64,000 nt of DNA, taken from Actinomadura barringtoniae (lineage in GTDB: Bacteria; Actinomycetota; Actinomycetes; Streptosporangiales; Streptosporangiaceae). The notes below the pieces were generated by a model, which saw only the letters and a list, made by a program, of their open reading frames with translations, was not told the DNA's origin and searched no databases. The first letter of the stretch is position 1; every line of letters starts with the position of its first letter. Shown piece by piece: positions 53,053-60,373 of the stretch. A program made the position numbers and the translations under genes. The stretch is from the NCBI RefSeq assembly GCF_017573505.1, contig NZ_JAGEOJ010000021.1:62001-126000 (forward strand). Reading direction: 5' to 3'.

Positions 53053-55779
53053 GTGAGTTACCCAAGCCAGTACGGACCGGAATACGGAGAGAGCCCAGGT
53101 AACAAGGGCTCGTCCCGCCCCGGCGGGTCAGGCACGCCACGACGGGGGCCAGGTGCTTCCGGGGGCGCCCCGAGGGGCGCCACGGGTGGCACGCCGAGCG
53201 GTTCGCCCATGCCAGGGCGTCCTTCGCGTCCCGCGGGCACCGGACGAGGCGCGCCGCCGCGGCGTGCCCCGGGCCGGTTGGGCGGAGGCGGCGGCGGCTC
53301 GCGTCGCCCCAGCGGCGGCGGCCCCGGTTTCGGGAGACGGGGCAATGGCGGTCCCGGTGGCGGAGGCCCAGGCGGCCCAGGCGGCCCGGGTGGTCCCGGC
53401 GGCCCCGGCGGTCCGGGCGGACGCGGACCGGGCGGTCCCGGTGGCCCTGGCGGTCCCGGCGGCTCAGGCGAGGGCCCGGGCGGCCCAGGTCGTCCCGGCG
53501 GTCCGGGCGACGGCGGCCGTACGAGCCGGAGGGCCGGCAAGCCCAAGCGGACCGGATGGCGGCGCTACGTACCTTCGTGGAAGATCGTCGCCGCGGTCAC
53601 CTCGCTGGGGCTGCTGGCGGCGACCGTGCTGGTCATCGTCGCGTACATGAACACGCCGGTGCCGACGGAGAAGCAGGCCACCGCCGTCGCGCAGGAATCG
53701 GTCATCTACTACGACAACGGCACGACGCCGATCGCCCGCGTCGGCATGAAGCGTGAGAGCGTTCCGCTCGCGAAGATCCCCGACCAGGTTCAGAAGGCCG
53801 TGCTGGCCGCCGAGGACCGGGGCTTCGAGCACGAGCCGGGCGTCTCGCCGACCGGCATCGCCCGCGCGCTGTTCAAGACGGCGACCGGTGGTGACGTGCA
53901 GGGTGGTTCGACCATCACCCAGCAGCTCTCGCGTAACTACTTCGCGGGTCTGAGCCAGGACCGCACCGTCAGCCGGAAGCTCAAGGAGATCCTCATCTCG
54001 GTCCGGCTGGGCCAGGAGATGAAGAAGCAGGAGATCCTGAACCTCTACCTCAACACGGTCTACTTCGGCCGTGAGGCCTACGGGGTCCAGGCCGCCGCGC
54101 GCGCCTACTTCCACAAGGACGTGTCCAAGCTCAAGGTCAACGAGGCGGCGATGCTGGCCGCGATGATCCAGCGGCCGAACTACTTCAAGACCACGGGGTC
54201 GCCCAGCTACCCGGCGAAGGCGGCGCTCATCTCTCGCTGGAACTACGTTCTGAACGGGATGGTCGAGTCGAAGTGGCTGGACGCCGGCGCGCGCGCCCAG
54301 CAGAAGTTCCCCACGACCCAGAAAACGTGGAGCGACGTTCCGGACACCACACAGGCCGGCTACATGACCGAGCGGGTGAAGAAGGAGCTCGAGTCGCTCG
54401 GCATCGACGACCAGGCGCTGCAGAGCCAGGGCTACCGCGTCTACACGACGTTCAACCGCGAGCTGCAGGACTACACCGCCAAGGTCGTGAACAAGGTCCG
54501 GAATGAGAAGCACCTCAGCAAGGACGTCCGGTTCGGCCTGGCCTCGGTCAACACCAAGGGTGAGGTCGTCGCCGCCTACGGTGGGCCTGGGTATGACAAG
54601 CAGCAATGGGACGACGCCTTCCAGAGCGCCGTGCAGCCTGGCTCCTCGTTCAAGCCGGTCGTCCTGGCCGCGGCGCTGAAGAAGGACATCAGCCTCAAGA
54701 CCACGATCAACGGCTCCTACCGCCGGGTCATCAACGAGCAGCCGTTCACCAACGACTCCCGTAGCGAGAACGGTGTCTACAACCTGCTGCAGATGACCCA
54801 GCACTCCATCAACACCGCCTACGTCGACCTCGGCCAGAAGGTCGGCCTCGACGACGTGGTGAAGATGGGCGAGGAAATGGGCATCCCGCACAGCACCCCA
54901 GGCTTCAACTCCAAGATCACCAGCCTCCCGCTCGGCCCGATGGATGTGAGCCCGGTCAACATGGCCTCGGTCTACTCCACGTTCGCGGCCGAGGGGAAGC
55001 ACACCCCGGTGCACGTGATCACCAAGATCACCGACAGCAAGGGCAAGCCGGTCAAGAACCTTCCTTGGGACGACGACGCCAAGCAGGTCTTCTCCAAGGG
55101 TGTGGCGGGCGACGCGACCAAGGCCATGCAGGCGGTCGTCCAGTCCGGTACCGGTACACAGGCCAAGCTCGACGACGGCCGGCAGGTCGCCGGCAAGACC
55201 GGTACCGCGTCGGAGAACAAGTCGGCCTGGTTCGTCGGCTACACGCCGCAGCTGGCGGTCTCGGCCGCGATGTGGCGTGAGAAGAACGGCAAGCGTCTTC
55301 CCCTGCAGGGCGTCGGCGGCTACAACCAGATCTACGGTGGCACGGTTCCCTCGGAGCTGTTCAAGCTCTTCATGACCAAGGCCATGGAGAAGGAACAGCA
55401 GAAGGACTTCCCGCCGCCCGGCGACGTCGGCTCCATTCCGGACTGGGCCGCGCCCAAGCCGACGCCGACCCCGACTCCGTCGACCACGCCGACGTGTCAG
55501 CCCGGGCAGCAGCCGACCGAGCCCGGCGCCGGCCAGACGCAGCAGCCGTGCCCGTCGACCACGCCGTCGCCGACGCCGTCCACGCCGAGCGCACCGCCCA
55601 GCAGCAGTGGCCAGCCGTGCGACCAGTTCGGGATGCCGGTGGGCTGTAACCCGAACATCCCGCCGTCCACCCCGCCGCCCGCGTGGTGGTGCAACCGCAA
55701 CCCCGACAACGCCCAGTGCAAGCCCAACACCGACCCGGGCCGTTCGCGCGAACCGAACTCCGGCAAGGGAACGGGCTGA
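53053..55779 (+). CDS. class A penicillin-binding protein, copy 2
   Basis: 908 residues from the GTG at 53053; the frame continues upstream to 52978, but the downstream GTG matches the start of copy 1. Residues 1-~170 are Gly/Pro/Arg-rich (GGPGG units), then helix WKIVAAVTSLGLLAATVLVIVAY. Transglycosylase: AAEDRGFEHEPGVSPTGIARAL, GGSTITQQLSRNYF, MKKQEILNLYLNTVYFG. Transpeptidase: GSSFKP, SINTAY, KTGTASEN. The tail again carries six cysteines and an AWWC motif. Clearly paralogous to copy 1 by tandem duplication. A strong hairpin follows. Confidence 0.92.
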   Translation: MSYPSQYGPEYGESPGNKGSSRPGGSGTPRRGPGASGGAPRGATGGTPSGSPMPGRPSRPAGTGRGAPPRRAPGRLGGGGGGSRRPSGGGPGFGRRGNGGPGGGGPGGPGGPGGPGGPGGPGGRGPGGPGGPGGPGGSGEGPGGPGRPGGPGDGGRTSRRAGKPKRTGWRRYVPSWKIVAAVTSLGLLAATVLVIVAYMNTPVPTEKQATAVAQESVIYYDNGTTPIARVGMKRESVPLAKIPDQVQKAVLAAEDRGFEHEPGVSPTGIARALFKTATGGDVQGGSTITQQLSRNYFAGLSQDRTVSRKLKEILISVRLGQEMKKQEILNLYLNTVYFGREAYGVQAAARAYFHKDVSKLKVNEAAMLAAMIQRPNYFKTTGSPSYPAKAALISRWNYVLNGMVESKWLDAGARAQQKFPTTQKTWSDVPDTTQAGYMTERVKKELESLGIDDQALQSQGYRVYTTFNRELQDYTAKVVNKVRNEKHLSKDVRFGLASVNTKGEVVAAYGGPGYDKQQWDDAFQSAVQPGSSFKPVVLAAALKKDISLKTTINGSYRRVINEQPFTNDSRSENGVYNLLQMTQHSINTAYVDLGQKVGLDDVVKMGEEMGIPHSTPGFNSKITSLPLGPMDVSPVNMASVYSTFAAEGKHTPVHVITKITDSKGKPVKNLPWDDDAKQVFSKGVAGDATKAMQAVVQSGTGTQAKLDDGRQVAGKTGTASENKSAWFVGYTPQLAVSAAMWREKNGKRLPLQGVGGYNQIYGGTVPSELFKLFMTKAMEKEQQKDFPPPGDVGSIPDWAAPKPTPTPTPSTTPTCQPGQQPTEPGAGQTQQPCPSTTPSPTPSTPSAPPSSSGQPCDQFGMPVGCNPNIPPSTPPPAWWCNRNPDNAQCKPNTDPGRSREPNSGKGTG

Positions 55780-55803
55780 CCATCCACCCATAAGCACACC
55801 CAA

Positions 55804-55835
55804 CGTGCCCTCGCCCTCCCCAGGGCGAGGGCACG
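55804..55835 (+). terminator. hairpin after PBP 2
   Basis: Perfect 14-bp stem CGTGCCCTCGCCCT / AGGGCGAGGGCACG with a CCCC loop. A GGGCGAAGGC-type simple repeat follows at 55850-55892. Confidence 0.9.
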
Positions 55836-55962
55836 TCGCCTTTCCCGGGCGGGCGAGGGCGAAGGCGGGCGAAGGCGGGCGGGCGAAGGCGGATGGCATG
55901 GCCGATGTCGGCCCGGCCCCGGAGCTTGATCATCTGGAGATGGTCCACCTAGTGGAGGGTGG

Positions 55963-56328
55963 TTGAAGAATCCGGCCAAGACGACGCACCGGAAGACGGT
56001 GAAGGGGAGCTACAAGAAGATCCGGGTGGACACCGGGGGTGGGGCGCACGACTATCGCGCCACTGCCGTCCGGGTCGGGTCCTACCGCGGCCACAAATAT
56101 GTCTGGGCGCAGGTTGACGCCGGTCGTGGAGGATTTCCCGACAGGGCTTCATTGATTTGGCGCTACAAAGGCAATGGTGCGTTGTACGAGTGCCCGGTCT
56201 ATCGGGGCACCGGTAAAGGGATGCACTACTCGAGCGCCGTCGACGTGAGGTACGCGAACCGGGTGCAGGTCAAGTTCCGGGACGGCTGGTCGTCCACGAT
56301 CCACTACGGCCCGGCGAGGAACATCTAG
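55963..56328 (+). CDS. small protein of unknown function
   Basis: 121 residues from a TTG at 55963 that has GGAGGG three bases upstream. I do not recognise a family. It is basic and rich in Tyr, Gly and Arg, with pieces such as YRATAVRVGSYRGHKYVWAQVDAG and YECPVYRGTGKGMHYSSAVDVRYANRVQVKFRDGW; a lone cysteine, no membrane helix, no evident signal peptide (unless the true start lies upstream). Its base composition looks lower in GC than its neighbours. Flanked by perfect hairpins (55804-55835 and 56366-56408), a self-contained unit that may have been acquired. Confidence 0.6.
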   Translation: MKNPAKTTHRKTVKGSYKKIRVDTGGGAHDYRATAVRVGSYRGHKYVWAQVDAGRGGFPDRASLIWRYKGNGALYECPVYRGTGKGMHYSSAVDVRYANRVQVKFRDGWSSTIHYGPARNI

Positions 56329-56365
56329 GCGTTCTCGCCAGGCGGTCCCGCCAGAGACTGCGTTT

Positions 56366-56408
56366 GCCGGATGTGGATCCAACCGGCTCGGTCGGATCCA
56401 CATCCGGC
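56366..56408 (+). terminator. 15-bp perfect inverted repeat after the small gene
   Basis: GCCGGATGTGGATCC (56366-56380) and GGATCCACATCCGGC (56394-56408) with a 13-base loop. Most simply a terminator for the gene ending at 56328. Confidence 0.75.
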
Positions 56409-56447
56409 GAGGTGCGATGGCTTGACGGGGGGCAATAGGGTTTCGGC

Positions 56448-57908
56448 ATGTCGTCGTCTACCCCCGATGCCGATTCCGAGTCCGTGGCCGATGAGGGCGG
56501 GCCTTCGGGCGCGCGTGCGCGGCTCGTTCGGTCGGCGCCGGTGCTCACTGGGATCACCGCGCTGGTCTGTGTGCTGGGCTGGTTGCAGAAGCAGCCTTGC
56601 GCCTCGGTCAATTTCGACTTCGTCAAGACGACGACGCGGGGTTGCTACACAGACATCTATCCGCTGTATTACGTGCGGGGGTTGAACGACGGCAAGGTGC
56701 CGTACTTCGACTCGTTCGCAGGGGACACCATTCACTACGTGGAGTATCCGGTTCTCAGCGGCTACTTCATGCAGATCGTGAACTGGATCGTGAAGCCGTT
56801 CGGGATCGACTCGCGGGGGATGGCGTTCTACAACGTCACCGCGCTGCTGCTGGCGCTGCTGGCGATCGCGATGGTGCTGGCCACTGCCTATGCGGCCGGG
56901 CGGAAGTCACTCAAGGCGGGGCTGATGGTGGGGCTGTCCCCGGCGCTGCTCCTCACCGCGTACATCAACTGGGATCTCCTGGCGGTGGGGCTCTCGGCGG
57001 TCGCTTTGGCGCTGTGGGCCAGTCGGCGTCCCACCTGGGCAGGGGTGTTCATTGGGCTGGCCGTAGCGGCCAAGTTCTATCCGATGCTGTTGCTCTGGCC
57101 GTTCGTGCTTTTGTGTGTACGGGCCGGGGAGTGGCGCGCGATCGTTCGGTTGCTGGCGGGCACGGTGGGGGCGTGGCTGGCCGTCAATGTGCCGGTGATG
57201 CTTTTCGCGTGGAACGGCTGGCTGGAGTTCTACAAGTTCAACCGGACGCGTGGCATCGACTGGGGCTCGATCTTCTTCTACTTCAGGGGCCACGGCCTGG
57301 AGTCGATGAACGACACCGACAAGCTCAACATGGTCGGCACGGGGACGTTCATCGTGCTGGCGCTGGCCATCGGGGTTCTCGCGCTCGCGGCCCCGCGCCG
57401 GCCCCGGCTGCCGCAGCTGATGTTCCTGGTGCTCGTGGCGTTCATGCTGCCGAACAAGGTCTGGTCGCCGCAGTACGTGCTGTGGCTGCTGCCGCTGGCG
57501 GTGCTCGCCCGGCCGCGGCTGCCCGCGTTCATCGTCTGGCAGGTCGGCGAGATCATCTACTTCTTCGGCATCTGGTGGTACCTGCTGGCGGTCTCGAACG
57601 GCAAGCCGGGCGCCGACCTGTCGACCACGCTGTCCTCGCTGGCGCACTTCGATGTGCCGCCGGGCGGCATCAGCGACAACGTCTACTACATCGCGTTGTT
57701 CGCTCGGTTCCTGACCGTGTTCCTGCTGGCGGTGCTGGTGGTGAAGGACATCTTGCGGCCGTCCGGTGACGTCGTGCGGCAGGACGGCCTGCAGGACGAT
57801 CCGGCGGGCGGTCTCCTGGACCATGCGCCCGACGTCTTCAGGCTGGCTCCGGGCTGGGGGCGGCGTGCGCGTACGCCGGTCGCCGATGCCGCCGGGATGG
57901 CCGCCTAG
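56448..57908 (+). CDS. GT87-type membrane glycosyltransferase (mannosyltransferase-like)
   Basis: 486 residues with roughly ten hydrophobic helices, the polyprenol-phosphate-mannose-dependent type of the DUF2029/GT87 group. Recognisable features: early membrane helix TGITALVCVLGWLQ, an outer loop CYTDIYPLYYVRGLNDGKVPYFDSFAGDTIHYVEYPVLSGYFM with the acidic pair D..Y..E-Y-P, LLTAYINWDLLAVGLSAVALALW, and AKFYPMLLLWPFVLLCVRAGEW. In Streptomyces a related gene also follows the PBP gene, consistent with wall or lipoglycan work. Start ATG 56448. Confidence 0.85.
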   Translation: MSSSTPDADSESVADEGGPSGARARLVRSAPVLTGITALVCVLGWLQKQPCASVNFDFVKTTTRGCYTDIYPLYYVRGLNDGKVPYFDSFAGDTIHYVEYPVLSGYFMQIVNWIVKPFGIDSRGMAFYNVTALLLALLAIAMVLATAYAAGRKSLKAGLMVGLSPALLLTAYINWDLLAVGLSAVALALWASRRPTWAGVFIGLAVAAKFYPMLLLWPFVLLCVRAGEWRAIVRLLAGTVGAWLAVNVPVMLFAWNGWLEFYKFNRTRGIDWGSIFFYFRGHGLESMNDTDKLNMVGTGTFIVLALAIGVLALAAPRRPRLPQLMFLVLVAFMLPNKVWSPQYVLWLLPLAVLARPRLPAFIVWQVGEIIYFFGIWWYLLAVSNGKPGADLSTTLSSLAHFDVPPGGISDNVYYIALFARFLTVFLLAVLVVKDILRPSGDVVRQDGLQDDPAGGLLDHAPDVFRLAPGWGRRARTPVADAAGMAA

Positions 57909-57954
57909 GCTCTCACCGGCGGTAATTGGACTCGCATCCAATTGTGATGGGGGC

Positions 57955-57986
57955 CACATACAAGCAGGCTTGCTTGCTTGTATGTG
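57955..57986. promoter_or_regulatory. TetR-like operator upstream of the PF10118 gene
   Basis: Perfect 12-bp arms CACATACAAGCA (57955-57966) and TGCTTGTATGTG (57975-57986) with an 8-base spacer; such ACAAGC...GCTTGT repeats are typical TetR targets. No TetR gene is in this window. Confidence 0.65.
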
Positions 57987-58081
57987 CGCTCCTACCGTCG
58001 AAGTGTGTCGGCGTGATCTGAGGCACAGGCGCCGCCCCCGCCCCGGTTTCGAGGTGCAGGAGAGCCCCCACAGGAGAGCCC

Positions 58082-59014
58082 ATGAGCAGCAACGCCCTGC
58101 CAAAGCCCCGTCCTTCGATTCGCCCGCGCACCGTCCGGACCCGGCGGATCGCGTTCGAGTACCCGCCCGAACGGCTTCCCCGCCACTACATCGGCGGCGA
58201 CCTGGTGATGAGCCACATCGTCAGCGTGCTGTCCTCGCTGTTCCCCGAGGGCGAGGACTTCTTCGTACGGACGGTCCGCAACTACCGCGACCGGATCGAC
58301 GACCCCGAGCTGAAGTCGCAGGTCGCCGGCTTCATCGGCCAGGAGGTCACGCACGGGCGCGAGCACCGGCAGTTCAACGACCGCCTCGCCACGATGGGCT
58401 ACCCGACCAGGATCATCGACCGGCTGACCAAGTACGGGCTCGGCCTCGACGAGAAGATCCTGCCCAAGCAGGTGCAGCTCGCCATCACCGCGGCGCTGGA
58501 GCACTACACGGCCACGCTGGCCGAGGTGCTGATGTCCGATCCCGAGGCGCGGGCGATGTTCGACGTGGACGAGGTCCGGTCGATGTTCCTCTGGCACGCC
58601 CTGGAGGAGAGCGAGCACAAGTCCGTGGCGTTCGACGTCTATCGCCACATCGGCGGCAACGAGTTCCGGCGCGCGATGGTCATGCGCTTCACGAGCCTGG
58701 GCCTGGTGGGGGCCATCGTCGCGGGGACGTTCCTGTCGCTGCTGCTCGACCGGTCCGCGTACAACCCGGCCCGGCTGTTCCCGAGCGTCGGTCGCCTGCG
58801 GCACTCGCCGTGGCTTCGCCGGGAGGTCCTGCGGCGCCTGCGCGACTACAACCGCCGCGATTTCCACCCGGACGACAACGACGCGACCGAGTTGCTCGCG
58901 GAGTGGAAGGTGAAGCTCTTCGGCGCCGAGGGTGCCCTCGCCGATCGCATGAAGAGCCCTGAGCCCGATGTTCCTGGCGCCTCAACAGCGAAAGGCCGAG
59001 AGGCCCTCGGCTAA
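58082..59014 (+). CDS. PF10118 predicted metal-dependent hydrolase
   Basis: 310 residues, ATG at 58082 with CAGGAGAG upstream. The family (putative metal-dependent hydrolase, ferritin-like helices) keeps Glu/His pairs: QEVTHGREHRQFN and FLWHALEESEHKSVAFDVY with the LFPEGEDFFVRTVRNYRDRI block before them. One hydrophobic helix (LGLVGAIVAGTFLSLLL) is present in the middle and a basic C-terminus. Substrate unknown; in many actinomycetes it is regulated by a TetR protein. The upstream palindrome at 57955-57986 supports repressor control here. Confidence 0.82.
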   Translation: MSSNALPKPRPSIRPRTVRTRRIAFEYPPERLPRHYIGGDLVMSHIVSVLSSLFPEGEDFFVRTVRNYRDRIDDPELKSQVAGFIGQEVTHGREHRQFNDRLATMGYPTRIIDRLTKYGLGLDEKILPKQVQLAITAALEHYTATLAEVLMSDPEARAMFDVDEVRSMFLWHALEESEHKSVAFDVYRHIGGNEFRRAMVMRFTSLGLVGAIVAGTFLSLLLDRSAYNPARLFPSVGRLRHSPWLRREVLRRLRDYNRRDFHPDDNDATELLAEWKVKLFGAEGALADRMKSPEPDVPGASTAKGREALG

Positions 59015-59067
59015 GGCCGTGAGGCCCTCGGTCAGAGGACCCCACGGCTGCGACCCGGCGTTCTGCG

Positions 59068-60225
59068 CTAGCGGAGCGTACGGAAGAAGGCGCGGACGTC
59101 GGCGGTGAGCAGGTCGGGGACCTCCATCGCCGCGAAGTGCCCGCCGCGCTCGAAATCCGACCAGTGCACGATGTTGTAGCCGTACTCGGCGTAGCGCCGG
59201 ATGGCGATGTCCTCCGCGAACACCGCGACGCCGGTCGGCATCGTGCCGCGCTCCTGGCTCCAGTCGCCGCCCGAGTGCATGTTCTCGTAGTACAGGTTGG
59301 CCGCCGAGCCGAACGTGTCGGTCAGCCAGTAGAGCATCACGTCGGTCAGCATGCGGTCCCGGTCGATCGCTTCCTCGGGAAGGGCTTCGGTCGGGTAGGT
59401 CCACACTTTGAACTTCTCGACGATCCACGCCAGCTGCCCGACCGGTGAATCGGTGAGGCCGTAGGAAAGGGTCTGCGGTTGCGTGGCCTGGACCTGGAAA
59501 TACGCACTTCCGTTGTCGGTCCAGTTCTTCAGGCGCGCGATGCGGGCCTTCTCGACGTCGGTGAACGTGGCCAGCTCCTCGTCCGACACTTCGCCGTACG
59601 GGATGAAGCCATAGCTCGCGGCGTTCACATGCACGCCGACCACGTGGTCCGCGTCCTGCTTGCCAAGCGACGGCGAGACGAACGCGCCCATGTCGCCGCC
59701 CTGCGTGCCGTACCGCTCGTACCCCAGCCGGCTCATCAGCTCCTTGTAGGCGCGGGCGATGCGGTCGACGTTCCAGCCGGTGTCCTTGACCGGGCCCGAG
59801 AATCCGTAGCCGGGCATCGAGGGGATGACCAGATGGAACGCGTCGGCGGGGTCGCCGCCGTGCGCGGCCGGGTCGGTCAGCGGGCCGATCATGTCGAGGA
59901 ATTCCACCACCGAGCCGGGCCAGCCGTGCGTCAGCAGGAGCGGCAGCGCGTTCGGCTCGGGGGAACGCACGTGCAGGAAGTGGATGTTCGCCCCGTCGAT
60001 CTCGGTCGTGAACTGCGGGTACTCGTTCAGCGCGGCCTCGTGAGCGCGCCAGTCGTACTCCGTGCGCCAGTACTCGGCGAGCTCGCGCAGGTAGTCCTCG
60101 GGCACGCCGCGTTCCCAGCCCTTGCCGGGGATCGCGGCGCCCCAGCGCGTGCGGCCGAGCCGCTCGCGCAGGTCGTCGAGGTCGGACTGCGGGACGTCGA
60201 TGCGGAACGGTCGGATCTCGGTCAT
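59068..60225 (-). CDS. epoxide hydrolase, EHN family alpha/beta hydrolase
   Basis: 385 residues from the ATG at 60225, which follows GAGAGAGGC. Opens epoxides to diols. N-terminal EHN segment PFRIDVPQSDLDDLRERLGRTRW, the oxyanion HGWPGSVVEFLDMIGPL, nucleophile Asp in YGTQGGDMGAFVSPSLG, a C-terminal histidine in FERGGHFAAMEVPDLL, and a possible charge-relay acid at FAEDIAIRR. Physiological substrate unknown. Upstream palindromes (60251-60265 and 60285-60299) suggest repression by a TetR-type regulator. Convergent with the PF10118 gene, 53-bp gap. Confidence 0.9.
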   Translation of the reverse strand: MTEIRPFRIDVPQSDLDDLRERLGRTRWGAAIPGKGWERGVPEDYLRELAEYWRTEYDWRAHEAALNEYPQFTTEIDGANIHFLHVRSPEPNALPLLLTHGWPGSVVEFLDMIGPLTDPAAHGGDPADAFHLVIPSMPGYGFSGPVKDTGWNVDRIARAYKELMSRLGYERYGTQGGDMGAFVSPSLGKQDADHVVGVHVNAASYGFIPYGEVSDEELATFTDVEKARIARLKNWTDNGSAYFQVQATQPQTLSYGLTDSPVGQLAWIVEKFKVWTYPTEALPEEAIDRDRMLTDVMLYWLTDTFGSAANLYYENMHSGGDWSQERGTMPTGVAVFAEDIAIRRYAEYGYNIVHWSDFERGGHFAAMEVPDLLTADVRAFFRTLR

Positions 60226-60250
60226 GGCAAGCCTCTCTCGAGCAATCATC

Positions 60251-60265
60251 AGAACGGATCGTTCT
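60251..60265. promoter_or_regulatory. TetR-like operator 1 upstream of the epoxide hydrolase
   Basis: AGAACG-GAT-CGTTCT, perfect 6-bp arms with a 3-base centre, 26 bases before the start codon at 60225. Confidence 0.65.
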
Positions 60266-60284
60266 GTTCCCATATTAGCAGAAC

Positions 60285-60299
60285 GGAATGATTCATTCC
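60285..60299. promoter_or_regulatory. TetR-like operator 2 upstream of the epoxide hydrolase
   Basis: GGAATGA-T-TCATTCC, perfect 7-bp arms around one base, just beyond operator 1; it lies in the shared gap with the D-Ala-D-Ala carboxypeptidase gene. Confidence 0.55.
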
Positions 60300-60373
60300 A
60301 ATCTGATGCGGACAAGGTCAAGATCTGGACGGGTGCGCTTGAAACCGCAGGCCACCGGGGTACTCACCCGACC

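Noticed and set aside
53464..55899. 811-codon minus-strand frame over the second PBP
   Set aside because: Complement of a gene with intact transglycosylase and transpeptidase motifs.
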